A stretch of 64,000 nt of DNA from contig JAPFBE010000033.1 in NCBI GenBank assembly GCA_034336665.1, positions 2,356,001-2,420,000 of the forward strand, in the 5' to 3' direction. Within the stretch, counting starts at the first letter, position 1; each line of letters opens with the position of its first letter. Shown one piece after another: positions 21,671 through 32,640 of the stretch. The position numbers were made by a program, and so were the translations under genes. Source of the DNA: Luscinia megarhynchos (lineage: Eukaryota; Chordata; Aves; Passeriformes; Turdidae). A model generated the notes under the pieces. That model did not search any database. It saw only the letters and a program-made list of their open reading frames with translations, and was not told the DNA's origin.

Positions 21671-22006
21671 TGTTATTGTATAAGGGATTATGGAGCGGTG
21701 AAAGGACACAGTAACATGTCACTCTCGCTCATGGTGCAAGAAAGAACAGTTTGTTGAAGGAAGCTATGACTTTAAATAAGACAGTTAGTGAAAAGCAAAA
21801 TACAGACAGCTCATTGGTCAGAGAAGGAGACACCTCTTGTCCCAGGCTTTCTCATGGATCCAGCAGGTGTTTATCTTTTGTTATAATTGTTTCTCTTATG
21901 TTTACAGTAGAGAAAGAGCTATAGCTTGAAAAAATACTAGCTGAGCCTGAGAAAGCTAGACTGGAAAAATCCTTTTAAGATTCTCCCTGGGCCTGTAATG
22001 GCCACA
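21671..22006 (-). mobile_element. 5' LTR of the minus-strand gag element
   Basis: Left edge TGTTATTGTATAAGGG, right edge AATGGCCACA. It aligns with the solo LTRs at 17631 and 24539 (shared GATTATGGAGCGG, GGTCAGAGAAGGAGACACCTCTT and TCTCTTATGTTTACAGTA) but is clearly more diverged. It adjoins the primer-binding site. Confidence 0.75.
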
Positions 22007-22639
22007 AGTCCCTGACCTCATAAGAACTTTGACACATGCGAAAAGATTACAGCCTCCATCTAGGTGAGAGGATTTCTGCCTGGCCTCTTATGCTGGAATA
22101 ATGGGACCCACAGTCAGAAACTGTAATGGAAGGAAGTCCAGTAGTTGGAATAATGTTGGGGGTTGGGGTTTGTTCCCTTACCTTACCTTTTTTTTTTTTT
22201 TCTTCCTCCTCTCTGGAGAATTTTTCCCATTATTATTCTAAGGAAGCCTGCCAGGCTGCACCCTTAGCTCTTGATGGCTCAAGACAAATGGATGGGTAGG
22301 GGCTTTCTCCCTTATTCGCTCACCGATGGGGTCTGAGGGGAGTCCAGGAGCTGCTCGTTGCCAGCCCTCGTGTCAGCCCCACGCAGGGAGCCAGGTTCTC
22401 TGCTATGGGACTCTGCCCTGCCATCTTCTCCACTCCAGACTGCTACCTCTGAGCACACAGCTGAGCACCAGGACACACATGGTGAGTGAGAAGGCCTTCC
22501 TCCATCCTTCTCTCACCAGTGACACGGCGCTGCCGCCTCCCCCGCCCCCGCTCCCTCCTACTGCTGCCTCCCCGCTCCCGTCTGCTACCTCCGCAGCTGC
22601 GCGGGCCCTGCCCCGCTCTCCACCACCGGGACCGAGCAC
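22007..22639. other. Unassigned, GC-rich right part
   Basis: Includes a 15-base T run at about 22190 and a GC-rich stretch 22510-22640. It may be a degenerate LTR or leader of the ERVL element that follows, but I see no edge or primer site. Confidence 0.3.
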
Positions 22640-23420
22640 AGGAAGAGAGTGTCTGCGGCTGGAAAGGGACTGGAACCGAGTTATTTGTTCTGTTTGTTGT
22701 TAATTTTCATAGCTGCTGTTGTTTCTGTTTTTCTGGTTAGATACATTAGTAAAGAGCTGCTATTCCTACCCTCATATCTCTGCCTGAAAGTCTGTGATTC
22801 AAAAATTATAATAATCGGGGCTCACATTCTCCATTTTGGGAGGAGTTCCTGCCTTCCTTGGCAAAATACCTGTCCTTCAAACCAGGACAGATCCCTTGCT
22901 AGAAATCAGAGCATTGAAAAAGGAATTGGAAAAGAGGCATCAATTTGCAGACTCTGGAGATGACTACTCTGAAGTGTGAGGGCAAGATATTAATTTAAGG
23001 AAGATCTTGTGAACTCCCCAAGATAGTGGACCACTGTAGATGAAGGTATCTAGTACCTGAGAGAATTAGCAGTGCTGGAAGTCATCTACGGTGATCTAAA
23101 TGCTTATGAGGTCTCTAAAGATCCAGAGAATGTCCTATGCACGCAAGCCATGTGTAGGAAGATGATTCAAAGTACCCCAGTGTCATATTCTAACAGCTTG
23201 GCAGCAAAGTATTGCCCAGATATGGATACAACAATTGTGAAAGGAGTGTCTTCTTGGCTCCAAAACATTGAAGAAAATCTTTGTACCTCCACATCCCTAC
23301 AGGTCAGTACTTCAGCTCTCCGGGGCAGCCCAAGAGATCAGTCTTTTCCTGCCCCAGTCAGAAGGAAAGGAAGCCCCAGACATATGCCACGTGGTGCACT
23401 CTGATACTTTTTGTATGACC
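22640..23420 (+). pseudogene. gag: ERVL-like gag remnant
   Basis: A hydrophobic N-terminal stretch (FIAAVVSVFLVRYIS at about 22700) and a capsid-like part at 23072-23404 (VLCTQAMCRKMIQ, SWLQNIEENL). They correspond position by position to gag of the ERVL copy at 33061-35104. Frame breaks separate the parts. Confidence 0.7.
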
Positions 23421-24120
23421 AGGAGGGAGGACAGGAGGAAGTGGGATGGTGAACCCCCCTTTCAGCTGGAAGTTCATGTGCATTTACTGAGTGGGAAGAG
23501 AGCTGTTAAGAAGGGGCCACACAAGAAGGCTGTCAGTGTAGTTGCTGTACAGACACAAGATCAGTGATCTCCCAGACAGAGAAGGACTGAAATCACCTCC
23601 CTTGATCCTGGTGAGGAGACTTCAGGTCTGGCACTATAAGGGCCAGGTAGTGAATATTTTGACCAGGAATGGGAATAGAGGGTCCCTGCCTTCAGCCAGG
23701 AGAAGGAAAGGGATGCCCAGTCATAATGGACTGTGTGGATTCAATGGCCTGGCATATCAGATCCACAGAAGTACAAGGCTTGGGTAGACACTGGTACACA
23801 GTTATACCATCAGGGTATAGAGGCATAGAACCTGTGTGGATCTCTGGAGTGACGGAAGGATGTCAGGAGTTGTATGTATTGTACAGTGAGTGGAGCTTGA
23901 CAGGGAACAAGTGGTAAAAGCACCCCATTGTGACTGGGCCAGAGGCCCCTTGTATCCTTGGCGTTGACTACATCTGGAGAGGGTACTTCAAGGATCCAAA
24001 GGGATACCAATGGGATTTTGGTGTAGCCACTGTGAATACAGAGAAGGTCAAGCAGCTATCCATCCTGCCTGGCCCCTCAGGAGATCTCACTGTGCAACTG
24101 TTTTAAGTTGAAGATCAGCA
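23421..24120 (+). pseudogene. pro: ERVL-like protease remnant
   Basis: VDTGTQ (about 23785) is the protease active site, and TGPEAPCILGVDYIWRGYF with FKDPKG at 23930-24010 matches the protease end of the ERVL copies at 32700-32830 and 63170-63250. Stops and a frame change interrupt it. Confidence 0.7.
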
Positions 24121-24538
24121 AGTGCTAATTGCTGCCAGGTCATTGCAGAGATGGCAATATTGCTAAAACCCAAGAGTCCCTGGCTCCCATACATGACTTG
24201 ATTCATCAACTGGAGAGCCAAGGAGTGATCAGCAAGACTCACTCATCTTTTAATAGCCTCATATGGCCAATGCAAATGTCTAATAAAGGTGGAGGTTAAC
24301 AGTAGGTTATCATGGCCTGAACGGAGGGACACCACCACTGAATGCTGCTGTAGCAGATGTGCTGGAACTCCATTATGAATTGGAGTTGAAGGCAGCCAGG
24401 TGGTATGCCAAAACTGATACTGACGATTCATTTTTCTCAATTCCTTTGGCAGCAGAATGCAGGCCACAGTTTGCTTTTGTATGAAGATGTGTCTAATATA
24501 CCAGGAATCGACTGCCCTAGGGGTGGAAACACAGCCCT

Positions 24539-24910
24539 TGTTGCCTTGAAAAGGATTACGGAGCGGCGAAAAAACAGCAACAAGACACTCTCTTGCTTGG
24601 TGCAGGAAAGAGCAAGAAAGAGCAATTTATTAAATGAAACCATTGCCTTATATATGGCAGTTCGTGCAAAACAAATTACAAACAGATAATTGGTCAGAGA
24701 AAGAGACACCTCTTCTCCCTGGCTTTCTCAGGGACCTTGCAGGTGTTTATCTCTGTTATGATTCTTTCTCTTATGTTTACAGTAAAGGAAAGGCTCTAGC
24801 CTGGGAAAAATCCTGACTGGAGCTGAAAAAGTTTCATGGCCTGAGAAAAATACTTAGAATTTGAGAAAAAGGCCTGACAGCTTTTACCCAGGCCTTCAGC
24901 AGTGTCCACA
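24539..24910 (-). mobile_element. Solo LTR, 372 bp, in ERVL RT
   Basis: Edges TGTTGCCTTG and GTGTCCACA, with perfect 6-bp duplication AGCCCT (24533-24538, 24911-24916). Nearly the reverse complement of 17631-18002. A minus-strand AATAAATTGC lies at about 24630. Confidence 0.92.
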
Positions 24911-25108
24911 AGCCCTACCATCTGTGATGGATTAATTCAAACTGTACTGGAACAGGGTGAGGCCCCTGAACATCTACGATACATTGACAACATCACGATG
25001 TGGGGCAACAAGGCAAAAGAAGTGTTTGAGAAGGGAAAAAAACCCTCAGATTCTTCTGAAAGCTGGATTTGCCATAAAGAAAAACAAGGACAAGGGGCCT
25101 TCATGGGT

Positions 25109-25501
25109 TGTGGAGACCTTGAAATGCATTCCCAATTTAGAGAGACATAAGAGTCTTCTCTGATAGCAACGCCTGTTCTGTTCCCCGGGTCAGCCCCGTG
25201 TCCCCTCTCCCTGTCCCTCAGTCATTTGGTCACTCCCACACTGTTTCTCCATTGGCCCTTTGCCTTAACCCCACCTCTGTGACACCCCCATGTCCCCTGG
25301 TAATTGGTCCCTGATACTTCTTCCCCCGCCCCATTCATCCCATGTACTTAACCTAGACCTTCACAAGGCTCCTGGCCTTTTGCCCCTCACCATAAACTGT
25401 ACACGCGTGTGGCTGAAATAAACATCTCTGTGAAACTCTTGCAAAGCCCCTTCCTGCTTCTTTACTTACATCCATTTTAACAACTACCCCAAATGACAAC
25501 A
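25109..25501 (+). mobile_element. Solo LTR, 393 bp, in ERVL RT
   Basis: Starts TGTGGAGACC, ends AAATGACAACA, flanked by ATGGGT and ATGGGA (6-bp duplication, one mismatch). AATAAACATC at about 25420. Same family as the LTR at 28565-28914, which starts TGTGGAGACC on the minus strand. Confidence 0.82.
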
Positions 25502-26130
25502 ATGGGAGATTCAGTTCTTCTGAATAAAATGGCAGGATGGACACCATCATGACCCTATGGAGGTGGTTAACAAAATATCAACTATGTCTTCACCAGATAA
25601 CAAGAAGGAAACACAAGCTTTCCTAGGCCTTGTGGTGTTCTGGAGAATGCACATTCCAGGTTATAGCCAGCTTGTGAGCCCCCTCTATCAAGCAACCCTG
25701 AAGAAAAACCATTTTGAGCAGATCCTTGAGCAGCAACAGGCCTTTGAGCAGCTCAAACAGGAAATAGCTTGTGCAGTAGCTCTTGGGCCTGTTCAGACAA
25801 TAAATATATTTTACACTGCAACTGGGGAGCAGTGTCTCACCTGAAGCCTCTGGCAGAAAACATCAGTAGAAACCTGAGGCTGACCATTAGGGTTTTGGAG
25901 CTGAGGTTATTTAGGATCAGAAGTCCACTATACGTCAACTGAAAAAGAGAAATTAGCAGCCTATGAGGGCATTTGAGCAGCTTCAGAAGTTGTTATGACA
26001 GACGCATTTCTGCTTTTAACACCGTGATTGCCTGAGCTACACTGGATGTTCAAAGGAAACAACCCCTCAACACATCCTCATGCTGAGGAAGGGAATGATA
26101 GAGTGGCTTGGTGGATACTTGGTGTTCAGC

Positions 26131-26675
26131 TAAGGACAACCCACCAAAACCAGGTAATGACAGATTAGAGAATGCCTATGTGTTATTCAATGCCTTTTTT
26201 TCTGAAGTGTGTTCAGTTCTTAAGTAACATTTTAGAAGCAGCTATTTTAAAATAGAGAACCATCGGTGTGATATTCAGCTCATAGAAGTTTCCAAGATGG
26301 GACAGATAGGTGTCTTTGTCACTCACAGATGTTATGTCCATTCCATACATGACACAACTGCCAATTGTCTTGAAGGGAAAAGAACTTCACTTCACCTGAG
26401 TGATTTCTCCTGCAGGTGAAATTTGACAAAGCCAGCTTTCAAGGCACCCATGGATGTGTGGCTGGAAGAATATGTAGGTGTGTTTTGTTACACTAATTTG
26501 CAAATTATATAAACAGTGCCCAGAAAGATCAAAGCCAGCACAGGCTGCTGAAACCTGTATTAGGACTGGGTCAGTCTAACTGGTTTCATAACTAATTTTT
26601 GCATCATATGGATTGTTGAGTGGAAGAGAATGAATAATTCATCTCTTCAACTCTGTTAATTCATTTGTCCCGTTA
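26131..26675. other. No recognisable feature
   Basis: AT-rich sequence without coding similarity or LTR edges that I can see. Confidence 0.3.
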
Positions 26676-26800
26676 TTCATAGAACCATAGGATCATAGAA
26701 TGTCTTGGGTGGGAAGGGACCTTAAAAATCATCTAGATGCAACTCCCCTGCCCTGAACAGGGAGAACTTTCACTAGACCAGTCAGTCCTCCCAAAATGAA
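26676..26800 (-). mobile_element. CR1 LINE 3' end, 5'-truncated
   Basis: CATAGAACCATAGGATCATAG and GGTGGGAAGGGACCTTAAA followed by ATCATCTAGATGCAACTCC are the reverse complement of the bird CR1 3' end with its short octamer-like tail at the left. The copy is cut about 120 bp from its 3' end. CR1 is the dominant LINE of birds and other reptiles and so supports the host assignment. Confidence 0.88.
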
Positions 26801-27029
26801 ATCATCTTCTTGCCTGAAGTTCTTTTAATATGGAGTATGAACAAAAATATTTCATTTATATGTACCACTGTGGTGGTGCATTCCCCTCCCTCTCCTTTTC
26901 AGGCTGCAGTGTGATCTGAGAAATGCTTGTTAGGCCTTGACTTTGAAAACAGCACCTGAGCTCAGCTCTTTCCAAGCTTATCAGAAATACTGTCTGCTCC
27001 CAGGAACTACTAAAAAGCTCCTGTTTTCC

Positions 27030-27711
27030 TGTCCTGGTTTGGAGGACAGGTGTCTGCCAAGAAAGGCAGGAGCTTCTCTTTAAAATGGAGAATATAAACC
27101 CCCTCCATCCAAATTATTATAATTTTGAAATTAAGGGGCAAAGATATGGGAAATAGGAATAACAGTTCTTTACTAGGAAAACTAAAATAGAAAAAAATAG
27201 TATTACAAAGAACAAACTGAAAATACTGACAGAGTCAGAATACAACCTGACACCCTGTCAGTCAGGGTGTTGGTAGCAGTCTGATTAAATGGTCCTGGAG
27301 TGGAGCAGTGGTCCTATAGAAGTGTGCAGTTTTCCTCCGAAGGTCCAGTGATGATGTAGAAAGGTTCAGCTTTCCTCTGGAATCCAGTGGAAAGAAGGAT
27401 GCTTTTGTGTTCAAAATCTTAGTTTTTATCAAGGTAGAAAAGACTTGGCTTCTCCCCCTGACTGGAGCATCTCCCAATGGGATGATGTAATTTTATCAGT
27501 CATACAGTGGGACTTAATGGCCCATTAGCAGATTATATCTTCCTGGAGGAAGGATGAGTTGTGGAAAAGATGACTGCCCCACATGGTTTTAAAGATGGCC
27601 CTTTAGCAGATAGTATGCCCCACGGAGATAAGGATCACTGCCCCAGCCGGCTTCAACAGATGGTGATAGAATACGCATTTCTGGCCACATCCTGTATTGC
27701 AACCCAAGACA
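27030..27711 (-). mobile_element. Solo ERVL-type LTR
   Basis: Left edge TGTCCTGGTTTGG, right edge GCAACCCAAGACA, with perfect 5-bp duplication TTTCC (27025-27029, 27712-27716). Same family as 9351/13312 and 38888-39482. The reverse-strand start (TGTCTTGGGTTG) resembles the start of the complete ERVL LTRs (TGTCCTGGGTTAG), so it is a relative in minus orientation. Confidence 0.82.
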
Positions 27712-27716
27712 TTTCC

Positions 27717-28214
27717 TTATGACCCGCCTTGGAAAATATTCCTCTTGCCTGAATGGCATAACATTCCTGTCCTCGCACTTTCAAAGAAAGTGCCGACTCA
27801 GAGTGTGGCCAGGATGAAACATTGTTATGACTGAAACCCACTCTCTTGCAGCTCCTCAAAGGAGACCCTTTGAGCTCTCCTGTACTGCAGCGGACTGTGA
27901 CCAGCAATTTCCCTCTGAGTGGGACGCCTCTCAGAGCGAGCAAACCCTCAGGATTGCTATACCTGGAGGATCGCCAAAACATGACACATGCTAGGCCAAT
28001 ACATCATTCCTTGAGGCCTGATCCTTTGACTGTCAGGAGATGCAAACTCATCCAAAGTGAATATCTCACTGACCTCTGAGGGGAATTTTCCCCAGGTACC
28101 TTGCTTACACTGACTATTTCTGTCTGTGTGCATTCCCCTGAGCATATGCTATAGCAAATCTGAGAGAGATACTGCCTTCTTAGATATTTATGTACCTCAG
28201 ATATCTATGTATCC
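27717..28214. other. No recognisable gene
   Basis: Mixed sequence, perhaps the upstream part of a plus-strand LTR that includes the following repeat. No supporting edges. Confidence 0.3.
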
Positions 28215-28510
28215 ATGCCGCAACGTAAGGTTAAGTTATAGTTATAAGCTTACTTAAATTCTGCTAAGTGTTGTTCTTTTGCTAAATTGTTGAACATAAG
28301 TTATAAGCTAAGTGTTGCTAAGTTTCCTTCTGTTAAGTTGATAAGTATAATTTTGAAGTTATAAGTTAACTGCTGTTAAGTGTTATTCTTCTCTTAGATT
28401 GTTAAGATTAAGCTATAAATTAAGTTATAAATTAAGTTGTGCATAAATTGTTTTCCCTATGTTAAATTACTAGACTTAAGGTATAAGTACCGCTGAGTGT
28501 TGTTAAGGTC
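28215..28510 (+). repeat. Degenerate TTAAGTTATAAG repeat array
   Basis: Variants of TTAAGTTATAAG alternate with variants of TAAGTGTTGCTAAG at least four times (for example ATAAGTTATAAGCTAAGTG at about 28300 and GTTATAAGTTAACTGCTGTT at about 28357). Units are roughly 60-70 bp with many substitutions. Confidence 0.7.
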
Positions 28511-28564
28511 ATATTCCTTTGATAGGAATGTCGGATTTGTCTTTACAAACAAGCTGTGGATTTG

Positions 28565-28932
28565 TGTTGCATCTAAGGTGTTGCTTGGGTTGAATGAGCA
28601 GGAAAGACCTTTGCAGGGTTTACAAAAATTTTTATTTCAGCCACGCATAGATTCAGGGTTCAGGGAACAAAGGCAAGGCTTCTTTTGAGGGTCTGGGTTT
28701 AGTACATGGGCTCAGCAGGGCGGGGAAAGCATCAGGGACCAATTACTACGGGACATGGGGATGCCACAAGGGAAGCGCTAAGGCAAAGGACTAACAGGGA
28801 ATTAGGGTGGAAGTGACCAAAAGCTTAATGGACAGGGAGAAGGCCCAAGCTTAACTTAGGGAACAGAACAGGGGTTGCATTTTTTAATTGGGAAAACTTC
28901 TTTAGGTCTCCACAATTCCCCTTTTTTTTATT
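28565..28932 (-). mobile_element. 3' LTR with polypurine tract (minus strand)
   Basis: The LTR occupies 28565-28914. On the minus strand it starts TGTGGAGACC, has a poly(A) signal (AATAAAAATTT, about 28630) and ends near GATGCAACA. The adjoining bases 28915-28932 read AATAAAAAAAAGGGGAAT on the minus strand, a clear polypurine tract. So a retroviral genome extends to the right: 28933-29187 and, past the ERVL insertion, 35729 onward. Same LTR family as 25109-25501. Confidence 0.8.
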
Positions 28933-29187
28933 AATTAAGAAGACTTTTTAAAAAATATTAAAATTAAATGGTTAAGGTGACTAAAAAGCACAAAACAAAA
29001 CAATTTTTAAAATGCAAGCTACTTTTTAAGTCCTTAGTGTAAAAAGGAATTTTTGAAGCATCTTGGAACTGGTAGGAAGAAACGTGAAGTTTTTCAGCAT
29101 GGCTTGACAAGAAACTGAGGCAGGAAAGGAATTCTTTAGTGTGGACTGGCACTCTGGTGCTGTCAGCAAAATGGAAGTGCTGTACCT
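28933..29187 (-). other. Retroviral 3' internal segment or captured 3' UTR
   Basis: AT-rich sequence upstream of the purine tract. It continues, across the ERVL insertion at 29188-35723, with 35724-35820 and the Y-box copy. No env anchor or other coding sequence is recognisable in it, which is unusual for sequence next to a retroviral PPT. Confidence 0.5.
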
Positions 29188-29638
29188 TGTTCTGGTTTCG
29201 GACAAAATTACGGGAGATATCTCACAAAGGAGTCCTCCTAGGAAAATAAACTTCCAGAACTTTTTTTCCCCCTCCCACTACCGGGTTCGGGAAGAACTTT
29301 TTCCGAGGGAAAAAAGTGGAAAAAACTTGTTTATTTTAACAAACACACAGAAAAAAAACCCACTTTCTAGCACTAGGAAAGAATGATCTTTAGATGACAC
29401 AAAACGTTTTTACCAAGGTGAGCGAGGATGGATGAGCTTGGTCAGTTCCTGCTGGGAAGGGTGCAAAGCTTCTTTTGGCAGGCTTCCAGAGGCAGTCTCT
29501 GATGTTCGGATTTCTCCGTCCGGAGCCGGTGCTGATCTTCGGGATGAGGGGAAGAAGGGAGAGAGAAAGAGGGAGCAGCCGGGGACAGGAGAAGCTGGGG
29601 CAAAAGCTAGGGGCAGAAACGGCAGCCAAAGCGGCAAA

Positions 29639-29669
<31 letters not shown>

Positions 29670-29826
29670 GCAGCAGACCAGCTTAAGCAGCCCAGCAAAC
29701 CCGCAGCCCCCAGCAGCCGGGGGCCCGCCGGGGTGGGGGAGGAACGGCCACGGCAGCAGGCAGCTCCGTGCAGAAAGAGGGGGGGGGGGGCAGGGAGAGG
29801 AGTAGTCATAACACTAACCCAGGACA
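29188..29826 (-). repeat. 3' LTR of the ERVL provirus
   Basis: 639 bp; edges TGTTCTGG and CCCAGGACA. Contains an AGC/CTG triplet tract (29637-29677) and a minus-strand AATAAACAAG at about 29327-29336. The adjacent minus-strand GGATAAGGGGTGGAA (29827-29841) is the polypurine tract. Confidence 0.93.
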
Positions 29827-29841
29827 TTCCACCCCTTATCC

Positions 29842-30840
29842 CACATCGTGAACATTAACACACGATTGGGATATATACACCTACTATACAATGTAAAAGC
29901 TTTCATTTACTTCCTCAAACCTTTAACACTTGCACGTTTTCTTTTATTTTATTTACTCAGGCCTTTAACACTTACTTTATTTCTTCTGTTTTACCCTACA
30001 ATTAGATTTCTCTGAGGTACACATTGTGTTGTTTCATTTTTTTGCATTACCTACCACGTACATCTTGGTCTTTGAGCAAAGATAATTTTACGAATGGGTT
30101 TGCCTGTACTTGAGGTAGGATTAACCCATACTGCCTTTTTTAACAAACCTCTAACTTGGGCCACTGGGACTTTATTTTTATCTACTATATTAAGGGAGTC
30201 AGACCGGGCAGGACCTGCTCGGTTGATGGAACCTCTGGTGTTATCTAACCAAGTAGCCTTTGCTAGATGTTGTTCTCAGTTTTTAAAAGACCCCCCACCC
30301 AATGATTTTAAGGTGGTCTTCAACAATCCATTGTACCTCTCCACTTTACCCACAGCTGGTGCATGGTAAGGGATGTGGTACACTCACTTAATACCGTGTT
30401 TTCTAGCTCAAGTGTTGCCGAGGTTATTTTTAAAATGAGTCTTATTGTCTGACTCAATCCTCTCAGGGGTACCATGCTTTCAAAGGACCTGCTTTTCTGG
30501 GCCTAGGATGGTGTTTCGAGCAGTAGCATGGGACACAGGGTAGGTCTTTAAGTAGCCGGTGGTGGCTTTTACCATGGTTAGCACATAACGTTTGCCCTGG
30601 CGGGTCTGAGGCAGTGTGATGTAATTAATCTGCCAAGCCTCCCTGTACTTGTACTTGGACCAACGTTCACCATACCAGAGGGGCTTAACCCGCTTGGCCT
30701 GCTTGATGGCAGCGCAGGTGTTACAGTTATGAATAACTTGTGTTATGCTGTCTATGGTAAGATCCACCCCTTCAGTCTCGTGCCCACTTATAGGTGGCAT
30801 TTTTACTCGGATGGTCTGAGGCAACATGGGCTTATCATGC
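29842..30840 (-). pseudogene. pol: ERVL integrase
   Basis: Read right to left. The frame 30480-30827 has the zinc-finger CNTC followed by AIKQAKRVKPLWYGERW and the catalytic core start AWQINYITLPQTRQGKRY. The first catalytic Asp is replaced by Asn at 30624-30626 (AAT). Core end and C-terminal domain lie in 29842-30480 with frame breaks; the plus-strand frame at 30094-30369 is only its antisense. Confidence 0.88.
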
Positions 30841-31402
30841 TAGGAACAACTCTCCCTTGTGCTTTTAGACAAAATTTATCTCAGACACCCTTATTTTTGC
30901 AGCCTGATCTAACCGAGTAGCGATGTTTTTCTATTCTTCAGCAGCTCAAATTGGTTTTCTTCTGCGCTGCCAGTTGGCCTCTTTTTATTTCTTCAACTAT
31001 CTCCACTGAGCATTGGCTACCATTCAGGAATCATTGTACAAATAGAGTTTCGGCCATTTCTCTCTTTTTGCAAAGTTTAGAGCCAGTTGAATAGCTTTAA
31101 GTATAGCAAAATGACTTGATTCGCCCTTTTTTTAAGTGGCCTCTGCGACCCGTCGTGTCGGGCTCCATACAGCTGCTTTTCACCTCCGGTTCATCTTTTC
31201 AATGCGACAAGAACTGTCGGTGAATAGAGCGTAACGTGCTTCCTCTGCCAGTAGCTGATTGTAGGGTGGAGCTTCTTTAGCCCGGGTCACTGGTTTTTCT
31301 TCCTCATCCGTGACACTGAAATTTTACCTTCTGGCCAGTTTGTCATTATTTTTAAAATTCCGGGGCGATTGAGTTTTAAGTGATAAGGGCAATCCACTTG
31401 CT
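30841..31402 (-). pseudogene. pol: ERVL RNase H region
   Basis: The position between RT and integrase and scattered blocks (for example VAEATKKG...SFYSLKLFN at about 31085-31150) support RNase H. It is heavily broken by stops, so catalytic residues cannot be followed with certainty. Confidence 0.65.
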
Positions 31403-32640
31403 TTATGTGGCACTGGTGGCATGGTGAGTGGAGGGATCCTTTTCACTGAACATCCACCCCAGCAGTGGCAGTCGGGGTGCCAAGAGGAGTTGTGCTTCTG
31501 TGCCGATCACTTCTGAAGCAGCTTGGACTCGCTCATAGGCGGCCAAGATTTCCTTCTCTGTTGGGGTATAGTTGCCTTCGATCCTCTGTAACTTCTGCTC
31601 CAAAATCCCAGGGGGTCGGCCTCGGTCTCACCAGGGCACCTTCTGCCACAGACTCCCAAGACAAACCATGGTTCCGGCTGCAGAATAGAGGCACATTCTT
31701 CACATCTGGCCCCCGTCCTAACTGGGCCAAGAGCTACTGCATGGGGCGATTTCTTGTTTAATCTGGGGCGAAGGCTTGCTGTTGTTCAGGGCCCCAATGG
31801 AAATCATTCTTCTTCCGAGTGACCTTGTAAAGAGGGCTCACAATCTGACTGTATTCGGGGATATGCATTCTCCAAAAGCCTATAGCACCCAAGAAAGCTT
31901 GTGTTTCTTTCTTGTTAGTGGGTGGAGACATAGCTGTGATTTTGTTAATAACATCAGTGGGAATCTGACGTCTTCCATCTTGCCACTTCACTCCTAGGAA
32001 CTGGATCTCACGAGCAGGTCCCTTAACTTTACTCTTCTTAATGGCAAAACCGGCTTCCAGGAGGATTTGGATAATTTCCTCTCCTTTCTCAAACACTTCT
32101 TCTGCTGTGTTTCCCCACACAATGATGTCATCGATGTACTGCAAATGTTTTGGAGCCTCACTCTTTTTCAGTGCAGCCTGGATTAGTCCATGGCAGATGG
32201 TGGGACTGTGTTTCCACCCCTGGGGCAGTCGGTTCCAGGTGTACTGCACGCCCCTTCAGGTGAAAGCAAACTGAGGCCTGCACTCTGCAGCCAAAGGAAT
32301 GGAGAAAAACGCATTGGCAATGTCAACGGTGGCATACCACCTTGCTGCCTTGGACTTCAGCTCGTACTGGAGCTCCAGCATGTCTGGCACGGCAGCGGTC
32401 AGCGGTGGGGTGACTTTATTTAATGCGCGGTCGTCTACAGTCAGTCTCCATTTTTTATCAGGCTTGCGCACAGGCCAGATGGGGCTGTTGAAGGATGAGT
32501 AGGTTTTGCTGACCACCCCTTGGCTCTCTAGCTCCCGGATCATCTTATGGATGGGAATCACAGCATCTCGAGTTGTCCTATATTGCCGGCGATGTACTAC
32601 TGAAGTTGCTCTTCCCCTTTCAGAAGTCCTACAGTAACTG
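31403..32640 (-). pseudogene. pol: ERVL reverse transcriptase
   Basis: Read right to left: IPIHKMIRELESQGVVSKT, then YATVDIANAFFSIPLA at 32256-32561, and LPQGWKHSPTICHGL at 31758-32249. The active site QYIDDIIVW is intact (YIDD at 32127-32138). The thumb and connection have EIQFLGVKWQDGRRQIP and FWRMHIPEYSQIVSPLY, then TPTEKEILAAYERVQAASE at 31403-31603. Two frame changes separate the blocks. Confidence 0.93.

Larger units (their letters stand above)
24121..26130 (+). pseudogene. pol: ERVL-like reverse transcriptase, split by two solo LTRs
   Basis: RT pieces at 24170-24538, 24917-25108 and 25502-25850; the start of the following region runs to about 26120. Recognisable blocks are LIHQLESQGVISKT, FSIPLAAECRPQFAF, EAPEHLRYIDNI and ETQAFLGLVVFWRMHIPGYS. 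The active-site box at 24980-24991 reads YIDN (second Asp to Asn). The insertions at 24539-24910 and 25109-25501 are flanked by target duplications. Integrase and the 3' LTR were not found. Confidence 0.85.

Noticed and set aside
15902..22006. One provirus from the 3' LTR at 15901 to the 5' LTR at 22006
   Set aside because: The two LTRs are not alike, and an LTR edge at 20082 interrupts pol; at least two elements are present.
22190..22203. T run as a retrocopy poly(A) tail
   Set aside because: No coding sequence on the minus strand to its right could be the body of such a copy.
29390..29858. Poly-Ala, poly-Ser and poly-Gln open frames in the ERVL LTRs (also 35197-35755 and 60346-60834)
   Set aside because: They are translations of the CTG/CAG tract and GC-rich U3, not proteins.
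30094..30369. Plus-strand frame of 91 codons
   Set aside because: It is the antisense of ERVL integrase.
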